Source: Uranotaenia lowii (lineage: Eukaryota; Arthropoda; Insecta; Diptera; Culicidae). From it: a DNA stretch of 64,000 bases. A program made the position numbers and the translations under genes. The DNA lies in contig NC_073693.1 of the NCBI RefSeq assembly GCF_029784155.1, positions 182,177,802-182,241,801 of the forward strand. Reading direction: 5' to 3'. Below, piece after piece: positions 1-10,305 of this stretch. Under the pieces are notes generated by a model. That model worked only from the letters and a program-made list of their open reading frames with translations, had not been told where the DNA came from and ran no database searches. Positions within the stretch are counted from its first letter, which is position 1, and each line of letters opens with the position of its first letter.

Positions 1-834
1 ATCAGTAAGCATTTTGAACGCATCCCGCTTGGCCTAGCGAACCTGCAATTATTTTGCATGGCCACCGGCCAAAATGATTTTTTTACCTACGCAGCATTCA
101 TGAGATCCTAGTATAATATAACTACCAATTTGATTTTCAATCAGCCATTTAACTTCAATTATTATACAAAACCAGGTTTTCTGCGCATTTTACGTCATCC
201 GGCATAAACTTTTGAGACGGCGATTTTTCCTACTTTGAATTTTGAAAATCAAATTTTAATTTTCCCATAACTTGGTCAAATATTGTCCGATCATTTTTTT
301 TTCTAAGCAAGGCAGCCATCAGTAAGCATTTTGAACGCATCCCGTTTGGTCTGGCACACCTGCAAATATTCTGCACGGCTACCGGCCAAAATGATTTTTT
401 TTACCTACGCAACATTCATGAGATCCTAGTATAATATAACAACCGAGTTAATTTTCAATCAGCCATTTTACTTCAGTTATTATCCCATACCATGTTTTTT
501 GCATTTTAAACGCATCCCCGTTTGGTCTAGCGTACCTGCAATTATTTTGCACTGCCACTGGCCAAAATGATTTTTTTACCTACGCAGCATTCATGAGATC
601 CTAGTATAATATAACAACCAAGTTGATTTTCAATCAACCATTTTACTTCAGTCATTATCCCATACCAGGTTTTTTGCGGAACCTGCAATAATTTTGCATG
701 GCCACCGGCCAAAATGATTTTTTTACCTACGCAGCATTCATGAGATCCTAGTATAATATAACAACCGAGTTGGTTTTCAATCAGCCATTTTACTTCAGTT
801 ATTATCCCATACCAGGTTTCTTGCGCATTTTACG
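1..834. repeat. Satellite A block, copy 1 of an 834-bp duplication
   Basis: This block matches 2614-3447 at a fixed offset of 2,613 bp, apart from a few substitutions and a T-tract change near 300. It holds two shortened monomers. Near 510 the segment from the TTTTTTGC landmark is fused directly to AAACGCATCC, and near 676 TTTTTTGCG is fused directly to GAACCTGCAA. Monomer landmarks are therefore only about 175 and 148 bp apart instead of 330. Homology to the second copy stops at 834, where the micro-inversion begins. Confidence 0.9.
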
Positions 835-846
835 CAAAAGATAATG
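835..846. other. Micro-inversion scar in satellite A
   Basis: CAAAAGATAATG here is the exact reverse complement of CATTATCTTTTG, which stands in normal orientation at the equivalent place in the monomer at 1491-1502. The flanks match the normal monomer on both sides (CATTTTACG before, CAGATTTTTCC after), but short segments next to the inverted piece are missing. This is a 12-bp inversion with flanking deletions, as left by template switching or end-joining repair. Confidence 0.75.
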
Positions 847-2613
847 CAGATTTTTCCTACTTTGATTTTTGAAAGGGAGAGAGACAGAATAAAATTTGTC
901 ATTTTCCCATAACTTGATCAAATGTTGTCCGATCATTTTTTTTCAACGCTAAGCAGCCATCAGTAAGCATTTTGAACGCATCCCGCTTGGTCTAGCGAAC
1001 CTGCAATTATTTTGCATGGCCACCGGCCAAAATGATTTTTTTACCTACGCAACATTCATGAGATCCTAGTATAATAACAACCGAGTTGATTTTCAATCAG
1101 CCATTTTACTTCAATTATTGTCCCATACCAGGTTTTTTGCTCATTTTACGTCATCCGGCATAAACTTTTGAGACGCAGATTTTTCCTACTTTGAATTTTG
1201 AAAGGGAGAGAGACAGAATCAAATTTTCATTTTCCCATAACTTGGTCAAATGTTGTCCGATCATTTTTTTTCAAAGCTAGGCTGCCATCAGTAAGCATTT
1301 TGAACGCATCCCGTTTAGTCTGGCACACCTGCAAATATTCTGCACGACTACCGGCCAAAATGATTTTTTTTACCTACGCAACATTCATGAGATCCTAGTA
1401 TAATATAACAACCGAGTTGATTTTCAATCAGCCATTTTACTTCAGTTATTATCCCATACCATGTTTTTTGCGCATTTTTACGTCATTTGGCATTATCTTT
1501 TGAGACGCAGATTTTTCCTACTTTGATTTTTGAAAGGGAGAGAGACAGAATAAAATTTGTCATTTTCCCATAACTTGATCAAATGTTGTCCGATCATTTT
1601 TGTTCAACGCTAGGAAGCCATCAGTTAGCATTTTGAACGCATCCCGCTTGGTCTTGCGAACCTGCAATTATTTTGCATGGCCACCGGCCAAAATGATTTT
1701 TTTACCTACGCAGCATTCATGAGATCCTAGTATAATATAACTACCAAGTTGATTTTCAATCAGCCATTTAAATTCAATTAGTATCCCGTACCAGGTTTTC
1801 TGCGCATTCTACGTCATCCGGCATAAACTTTTGAGACGGCGATTTTTCCTACTTTGAATTTTGAAAGGGAGAGAGACAGAATCAAATTTTCATTTTCCCA
1901 TAACTTGGTCAAATGTTGTCCGATCATTTTTTTTTTCAAAGCTAGGCAGCCACCAGTAAGCATTTTGAACGCATCCCGTTTGGTCTGGCACACCTGCAAA
2001 TATTCTGCACGGCTACCGGCCAAAATGATTATTTTACCTACGCAACATCCATGAGATCCTAGTATAATATAACAACCGAGTTGATTTTCAATCAGCCATT
2101 TTACTTCAGTTATTATCCCATACCATGTTTTTTGCGCATTTTTACGTCATTTGGCATCATCTTTTGAGACGCAGATTTTTCCTACTTTGATTTTTGAAAG
2201 GTAGAGAGACAGAATAAAATTTGTCATTTTCCCATAACTTGGTCAAATGTTGTCCGATCATTTTTGTTCAAAGCTAGGAAGCCATCAGTAAGCATTTGGA
2301 ACGCATCCCGTTTGGTCTGGCACACCTGCAAATATTCTGCACGGCTACCGGCCAAAATGATTTTTTTTACCTACGCAACATTCATGAGATTCTAATATAA
2401 TAACAACCGAGTTGATTTTCAATCAGCCATTTTACTTCAATTATTATTTCATCCCAGGTTTTTTGCTCATTTTACGTCATCCGGCATAAACTTTTAAGAC
2501 GGATATTTTTCCTACTTTGAATTTTGAAAGGGAGAGAGACAGAATCAAATTTGTCATTTTCCCATAATTTGGTCAAATGATGTCCGATCATTTTTTTTCA
2601 ACGCTAAGCAGCC

Positions 2614-3447
2614 ATCAGTAAGCATTTTGAACGCATCCCGCTTGGCCTAGCGAACCTGCAATTATTTTGCATGGCCACCGGCCAAAATGATTTTTTTACC
2701 TACGCAGCATTCATGAGATCCTAGTATAATATAACTACCAATTTGATTTTCAATCAGCCATTTAACTTCAATTATTATACAAAACCAGGTTTTCTGCGCA
2801 TTTTACGTCATCCGGCATAAACTTTTGAGACGGCGATTTTTCCTACTTTGAATTTTGAAAATCAAATTTTAATTTTCCCATAACTTGGTCAAATATTGTC
2901 CGATCATTTTTTTTTTAAAGCAAGGCAGCCATCAGTAAGCATTTTGAACGCATCCCGTTTGGTCTGGCACACCTGCAAATATTCTGCACGGCTACCGGCC
3001 AAAATGATTTTTTTTACCTACGCAACATTCATGAGATCCTAGTATAATATAACAACCGAGTTAATTTTCAATCAGCCATTTTACTTCAGTTATTATCCCA
3101 TACCATGTTTTTTGCATTTTAAACGCATCCCCGTTTGGTCTAGCGTACCTGCAATTATTTTGCACTGCCACTGGCCAAAATGATTTTTTTACCTACGCAG
3201 CATTCATGAGATCCTAGTATAATATAACAACCAAGTTGATTTTCAATCAACCTTTTTACTTCAGTCATTATCCCATACCAGGTTTTTTGCGGAACCTGCA
3301 ATAATTTTGCATGGCCACCGGCCAAAATGATTTTTTTACCTACGCAGCATTCATGAGATCCTAGTATAATATAACAACCGAGTTGGTTTTCAATCAGCCA
3401 TTTTACTTCAGTTATTATCCCATACCAGGTTTCTTGCGCATTTTACG
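2614..3447. repeat. Satellite A block, copy 2 of an 834-bp duplication
   Basis: Second copy of the 1-834 block, with the same two internal deletion joints (near 3122 and 3289). Past 3447 it continues as an ordinary satellite A monomer (TCATCCGGCATAAAC), whereas copy 1 continues into an inverted 12-mer. The shared deletion joints show the copies come from one ancestral rearranged block, not from independent deletions. Confidence 0.9.
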
Positions 3448-6400
3448 TCATCCGGCATAAACTTTTTAGACGAAGATTTTTCCTACTTTTATTTTTGAAA
3501 GGGAGAGAGACAGAATCAAATTTGTCATTCTCCCATAACTTGGTGAAATGTTGTCCGATCATTTTTTTTAAAGCAAGGCAGCCATCAGTGAACATTTTGA
3601 ACGCATCCCGCTTGGTCTAGCGAACCTGCAATTATTTTGCATGGCCACCGGCCAAAATGATTTTTTTACCTACGCAGCATTCATGAGATCCTATTATAAT
3701 ATAACTACCAAGTTGATTTTCAATCAGCCATTTTACTTCAGTTATTATCCCATACGAGTTTTTGCGCATTTTTATGTCATTTGGCATCATCTTTTGACAC
3801 GGAGATTTTTGCTACTTTTATTTTTGAAAGGGAGAGAGACAGAATAAAATTTGTCATTTTCCCATAACTTGGTCAAATGTTGTCCGATCATTGTTTTTTC
3901 AAAGCTAGGCAGCCATCAGTAAGCATTTTGAACCCAGCCCGTTTGGTCTGGCACACCTGCAAATATTCTGCACGGCTACCGGCCAAAATGATTTTTTTTA
4001 CCTACGCAACATTCATGAGATCCTAGTATAATATAACAACCGAGTTGATTTTTAATCAGCCATTTTACTTCAGTTATTATCCCATACGAGGTTTTTGCGC
4101 ATTTTTATGTCATTTGGCACCATCTTTTGAGACGGAGATTTTTCCTACTTTTATTTTTGAAAGGGAGCGAGACAGAATCAAATTTGTAGTTTTCCCATAA
4201 CTTGGTCAAATGTTGTCCGATCATTTTTTTTTTTAAAGCAAGGCAACCAGCAGTGAACATTTCGAAAGCATCCCGCTGTGTCTAGCGCACCAGCAAATAT
4301 TTTGCACTGCCACCGGCCAAAATGATTTTTTTTACCTACGCAGCATTCATGAGATCCTAGTAAAATATAACAACCAAGTTGATTTTCAATCAGCCATTTA
4401 ACTTCAATTGGTATCCCATACCAGGTGTTCTGCGCATTTTACGTCATACGGCATAAACTTTTGAGACGGCGATTTTTCCTACTTTGAATTTTGAAAGGGA
4501 GAGAGACATAATCAAATTTTCATTTTCCCATAACTTGGTCAAATGTTGTCCGATCATTTTTGTTCAAAGCTAGGAAGCCATCTGTAAGCATTTTGAACGC
4601 ATCCCGTTTGGTCTGGCACACCTGCAAATATTCTGCACGGCTACCGGCCAAAATGATTTTTTTTACCTACGCAACATTCATGAGATCCTAGTATAATAAC
4701 AACCGAGTTGATTTTCAATCAGCCATTTTACTTCAATTATTATCCCATACCAGGTTTTTTGCTCATTTTACGTCATCCGGCATAAACTTTTGAGACGGAG
4801 ATTTTTCCTACTTTGAATTTTGAAAGGGAGAGAGACAGAATCAAATTTGTCATTTTCCCATAACTTGGTCAAATGTTGTCCGATCATTTTTGTTCAAAGC
4901 TAGGAAGCCATCAGTAAGCATTTTGAACGCATCCCGTTTGGTCTGGCACACCTGCAAATATTCTGCACGGCTACCGGCCAAAATGATTTTTTTTACCTAC
5001 GCAACATTCATGAGATCCTAGTATAATATAACAACCGAGTTAATTTTCAATCAGCCATTTTACTTCAGTTATTATCCCATACCATGTTTTTTGCGCATTT
5101 TTGCGTCATTTGGCATCATCTTTTGAGACGCAGATTTTTCCTACTTTGATTTTTGAAAGGGAGAGAGACAGAATCAAATTTGTCATTTTCCCATAACTTG
5201 GTCAAATGTTGTCCGATCATTTTTTTTTCAAACGCTAAGCAGCCATCAGTAAGCATTTTGAACGCATCCCGCTTGGTCTAGCAAACCTGCAATTATTTTG
5301 CGTGGCCACCGGCCAAAATGATTTTTTTACCTACGCAGCATTCATGAGATCCTAGTATAATATAACTACCAAGTTGATTTTCAATCAGCCATTTTACTTC
5401 AATTATTATCCCATACGAGGTTTTTGCGCATTTTTATGTCATTTGGCACTATCTTTTGAGACGGAGATTTTTCCTGTTTTCATTTTTGAAAGGGAGAGAG
5501 ACAGAATCAAATTTGTCATTTTCCCATAACTTGGTCAAATGTTGTCCGATCATTTTTTTTTTAAAGCAAGGCAACCAGCTGTTAACATTTTGAATGCATC
5601 CCGCTGTGTCTAGCAAACCTGCAATTATTTTGCGTGGCCACCGGCCAAAATGATTTTTTTTACCTACGCAGCATTCATGAAATCCTATTAAAATATTACA
5701 ACCGAGTTAATTTTCAATCAGCCATTTTACTTCAATTATTATCCCATACCAGGTTTTTTGCGCATTTTACGTCATCCGGCATAAACTTTTGAGACGCAGA
5801 TTTTTCCTACTTTGATTTTTGAAAGGGAGAGAGACAGAATCAAATTTGTCATTTTCCCATAACTTGGTCAAAGATGTCCGATTATTTTTTTTCAAAGCTA
5901 GGCAGCCATCAGAAAGCATTTTGAACGCATCCCGCTAGGTCTGGCACACCTGCAAATATTTTGCACGGCTACCGGCCAAAATGATTTTTTTTACCTACGC
6001 AACATTCATGAGATCCTAGTATAATATAACAAACGAGTTGATTTTCAATCAGCCATTTTACTTCAATTATAATCCCATACCAGGTTTTTTGCGCATTTTA
6101 CGTCATCCGGCATAAACTTTTGAGACGCAGATTTTTCCTACTTTGATTTTTGAAAGGGAGAGAGACAGAATCAAATTTGTCATTTTCCCATAACTTGGTC
6201 AAATATTGTCCGATCATTTTTTTTCGAAGCTAGGCAGCCATCAGAAAGCATTTTGAACGCATCTCGCTTGGTCTAACTAACCTGCATTTATTTTGCATGG
6301 CCAAAGGCCAAAACGATTTTTTTTACCTACGCAGCATTCATGAGATCCTAGTAAAATATAACGACAAAGTTGATTTTCAATCACCCATTTAACTTCATTT

Positions 6401-7460
6401 ATTATCCCATACCAGGCTTTTTGCGCATTTTACGTCATATGGCATAAACTTCTGAGACGGAGATTTTTCCTACATTGAATTTTGAAAGGGAGAGAGACAG
6501 AATCAAATTTGTCATTTTCCCATAGCTTGGTCAAATGTTGTCCGATCATGTTTTTTTTAAAGCAAGGCAACCATCAGTGAACATTTTGAACGCATTCCGC
6601 TTGGTCTAGCGTACCTGCAAATATTTTGCACTGCCACCGGCCAAAATGATTTTTTTTTACTTACGCAGCATTCTTGAGATCCTAGTATAATATAACAACC
6701 GAGTTGATTTTCAATCAGCCATTTTACTTCAATTATTATCCCATACCAGGTTTTTTGGGCATTTTTACGTCTTTTGGCATCATCTTTTGAAACGCTTACT
6801 TTGATTTTTAAAAGGGAGAGAGACAGAATCAAATTTGTAATTTTTTTTCATAACTTGGTCAAATATTGTCCGATCATTTTTTTTTAAAGCAAGGCAGCCG
6901 TCAGTAAGCTTTTTGAACGTATCCCGCTTTGTCTGGCACACCTGCAAATATTTTGCACGGCTACCGGCCAGAATGATTTTTTTTACCTACGCAACATTCA
7001 TGAGATCCTAGTATAATATAACAACCGAGTTGATTTTCAATCAGCCATTTTATTTCAGTTATTGTACCATACCAGGTTTTTTGCGCATATTTTCGTCATC
7101 TGGCATAAACTTTTGAGACGCAGATTTTTCCTACTTTGATTTTTGAAAAGGAGAGAGACAGAATCAAATTTGTCATTTTTTCATAACTTGGTCAAATGTT
7201 GTCCGATCACTTTTTTTTAAATCAAGGCAGCCATCAGTAAGCATTTTGAACGCATCCCGTTTGGTCTAGCGTACCTGCAAATATTTTGCACTGCCACCGG
7301 CCAAAATGATTTTTTTACCTACGCAGCATTCATGAGATCCTAGTATAATATAACAACCAAGTTGATTTTAAATCAACCATTTTACTTCAGCCATTATCCC
7401 ATACCAGGTTTCTTACGTCGCATTTTACGTCATCCGGCATAAACTTTTTAGACGAAGACT

Positions 7461-7491
7461 TTTCCTACTTAGAATTGATACAAATCAATTC
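7461..7491. other. Satellite A / satellite B junction
   Basis: Satellite A reads up to TTTCCTACTT at 7461-7470, where it would normally continue TGAATTTTGAAAGG. Instead the sequence continues with A then GAATTGATACAAATC, the start of the satellite B palindrome. Both families share GAATT at the breakpoint, so a 5-bp microhomology could explain the join. There is no spacer, no transposon end and no unique sequence between the arrays. The last A copy carries the variant AAACTTTTTAGACGAAG, which I otherwise saw only near 3470. Confidence 0.85.
7472..7491. other. Conserved palindrome of satellite B (first copy)
   Basis: GAATTGAT-ACAA-ATCAATTC is an inverted repeat with two perfect 8-bp arms and a 4-nt spacer, able to form a hairpin or cruciform or to bind a dimeric protein. 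It is present in essentially every monomer through the array. By eye the damaged copies are rare, for example near 13826, 15437, 23296, 28826, 31059, 32990, 35128, 46833 and 63617. The function is unknown; only the symmetry and its repetition are seen. Confidence 0.9.
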
Positions 7492-10274
7492 TGTAGCTCT
7501 CCTTTAATTGTATAAGAAATGGCTGCGTCCTGATAATGTCTGCTTCTCCCAAGAGCGTCAGATTTGTCAATTATTTCAAAATTCTCATTGTGGCTGCGTC
7601 CTGTACAAGAAAGTTGCCATCCAAAATGTGTTTGGTCAACTTGGATCTGAACGGAATGTTCGATTTAGAGCTCACCGTTGCCAAAAGAATTGATACACAT
7701 CAATTCTGTAGCTCTCCTTTGATTGTATAAGAAATGGCTGCGTCCTGACAATGTCTGCTTCTTCCAAGAGCGTCAGATTTGTCAATTATTTCAAAATTCT
7801 CATTGTGGCTGCGTCCTGTACAAGAAAATTGCCATCCAAAATGTGTTTGGTCAACTTGGATCTGAACGGAATGTTCGATTTAGAGCTCACCGTTGCCAAA
7901 AGAATTGATACAAATCAATTCTGTAGCTCTCCTTTAATTGTACAAGAAATGGCTGCGTCCTGACAATGTATGCTTCTTCCAAGAGTGCAGATTTGTCAAT
8001 TATTTCAAAATTCCGATCGTGGCTTCGTCCTGTAGAAGAAAATTGTCATCCGAAAGGTGTTTGGTCAACTTGGATCTGAACGGAATGTTCGATTTAGAGC
8101 TCACCGTTGCCAAAAGAATTGATACAAATCAATTCTGTAGCTCTCCTTTAATTGTATAAGAAATGGCTGCGTCCTGATAATGTCTGCTTCTTCCAAGAGC
8201 GTCAGATTTGTCAATTATTTCAAAATTCTCATTGTGGCTGCGTCCTGTACAAGAAAGTTGCCATCCAAAATGTGTTTGGTCAACTTGGATCTGAACAGAA
8301 TGTTCGATTTAGAGCTCACCGTTGCCAAAAGAATTGATACAAATCAATTCTGTAGCTCTCCTTTAATTGTATAAGAAATGGCTGCGTCCTGACAATGTAT
8401 GCTTCTTCCAAGAGCGTCAGATTTGCCAATTATTTCAAAATTCCGATCGTGGCTGCGTCCTGTAGAAGAAAATTGTCATCCAAAAGGTGTTTGGTCAACT
8501 TGGATCTGAACGGAATGTTCGATTTAGAGCTCACCGTTGCCAAAAGAATTGATACAAATCAATTCTGTAGCTCTCCTTTAATTGTATAAGAAATGGCTGC
8601 GTCCTGATAATGTCTGCTTCTTCCAAGAGCGTCAGATTTGTCAATTATTTCAAAATTCTCATTGTGGCTGCGTCCTGTACAAGAAAGTTGCCATCCAAAA
8701 TGTGTTTGGTCAACTTGGATCTGAACGGAATGTTCGATTTAGAGCTCACCGTTGCCAAAAGAATTGATACAAATCAATTCTGTAGCTCACCTTTAATTGT
8801 ACAAGAAATGGCTGCGTCCTGACAATGTATGATTCTTCCAAGAGCGTCAGATTTGTCAATTATTTCAAAATTCCGATCGTGGCTGCATCCTGTCGAAGAA
8901 AATTGCCATCCAAAATGTGTTTGGTCAACTTGGATCTGAACGGAATGTTCGATTTAGAGCTCACCGTTGCCAAAAGAATTGATACAAATCAATTCTGTAG
9001 CTCTCCTTTAATTGTATAAGAAATGGTTGCGTCCTGAAAATGTATGCTTCTTCCAAGAGCGTCAGATTTGTCAATTATTTCAAAATTCCGATCGTGGCTG
9101 CGTCCTGTAGAAGAAAATTGTCATCCAAAAGATGTTTGGTCAACTTGGATCTGAACGGAATGTTCGATTTAGAGCTCACCGTTGCCAAAAGAATTGATAC
9201 AAATCAATTTTGTAGCTCTCCTTTAATTGTATAAGAAATGGCTGCGTCCTGACAATGTATGCTTCTTCCAAGAGCGTTAGATTTGTCAATTATTTCAAAA
9301 TTCCGATCGTGGCTGCGTCCTGTCGAAGAAAATTGCCATCCAAAATGTGTTTGGTCAACTTAGAACTGAACGGAATGTTCGATTTAGAGCTCACCGTTGC
9401 CAAAAGAATTGATACAAATCAATTCTGTAGCTCTCCTTTAATTGTATGGAAAATGGTTGCGCCTGAAAATGTATGCTTCTTCCAAGAGCGTCAGATTTGC
9501 CAATTATTTCAAAATTCCGATCGTGGCTGCATCCTGTAGAAGAAAATTGTCATCCAAAAGGTGTTTGGTCAACTTGGATCTGAACGGAATGTTCGATTTA
9601 GAGCTCACCGTTGCCAAAAGAATTGATACAAATCAATTCTGTAGCTCTCCTTTAATTGTATGGAAAATGGTTGCGCCTGAAAATGTCTGCTTCTTCCAAG
9701 AGCGTCAGATTTGTCAATTATTTCAAAATTCTCATTGTGGCTGCGTCCTGTACAAGAAAGTTGCCATCCAAAATGTGTTTGGTCAACTTGGATCTGAACG
9801 GAATGTTCGATTTAGAGCTCACCGTTGCCAAAAGAATTGATACAAATCAATTCTGTAGCTCACCTTTAATTGTACAAGAAATGGCTGCGTCCTGACAATG
9901 TATGATTCTTCCAAGAGCGTCAGATTTGTCAATTATTTCAAAATTCCGATCGTGGCTGCATCCTGTAGAAGAAAATTGTCATCCAAAAGGTGTTTGGTCA
10001 ACTTGGATCTGAACGGAATGTTCGATTTAGAGCTCACCGTTGCCAAAAGAATTGATACAAATCAATTCTGTAGCTCTCCTTTAATTGTATAAGAAATGGC
10101 TGCGTCCTGACAATGTATGCTTCTTCCAAGAGCGTCAGATTTGTCAATTATTTCAAAATTCCGATCGTGGCTACGTCCTGTAGAAGAAAATTGTCATCCA
10201 AAATGTGTTTGGTCAACTTGGATCTGAACGGAATGTTCGATTTAGAGCTCCTCGTTGCCAAAAGAATTGATACA

Positions 10275-10305
10275 AATCAATTCTGTAGCTCTTCCAAGAG
10301 CGTCA
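10275..10305. repeat. 168-bp satellite B monomer, type I (47-bp deletion)
   Basis: GTAGCTCT is joined directly to TCCAAGAGCG, removing 47 bp that start about ten bases after the palindrome. The removed part contains the TATAAGAAATGG element and one of the two TGGCTGCGTCCTG copies. The same joint occurs near 14704, 20190, 29493, 29877, 30904, 46860 and 57229. Several of these share the linked variant GAGCTCATCG or GAGCTCCTCG just upstream, so they descend from one deletion event spread by unequal exchange. Confidence 0.9.

Larger units (their letters stand above)
1..7471. repeat. Satellite A tandem array (about 330-bp monomer)
   Basis: Head-to-tail array of a degenerate monomer. Recurring landmarks in order are: GCCATCAGTAAGCATTTTGA, CGCATCCCG, ACCTGCAA followed by TATT, ACCGGCCAAAATGATT, a T tract, CTACGCA, TCATGAGATCCTAGTA, a TTGATTTTCAATCA dyad, TCCTACTTTGA, then AGGGAGAGAGACAG and CCATAACTTGGTCAAA. 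Copies of the first landmark start near 1, 318, 959, 1287, 1620, 1951, 2285, 2614, 2931, 3586, 3916, 4248, 4581, 4910, 5247, 5577, 5908, 6240, 6574, 6900 and 7231, so most monomers are 326-337 bp. The last copy is cut off at the junction with satellite B. Monomers differ by many substitutions and T-tract length changes, far more than satellite B. The array runs off the left edge. No open frame longer than about 90 residues exists here and I see no gene. Confidence 0.95.

Noticed and set aside
1198..6832. Open frames of 66-91 residues in satellite A
   Set aside because: They cross T tracts and monomer landmarks, recur only where monomers happen to be intact, and show no domain.
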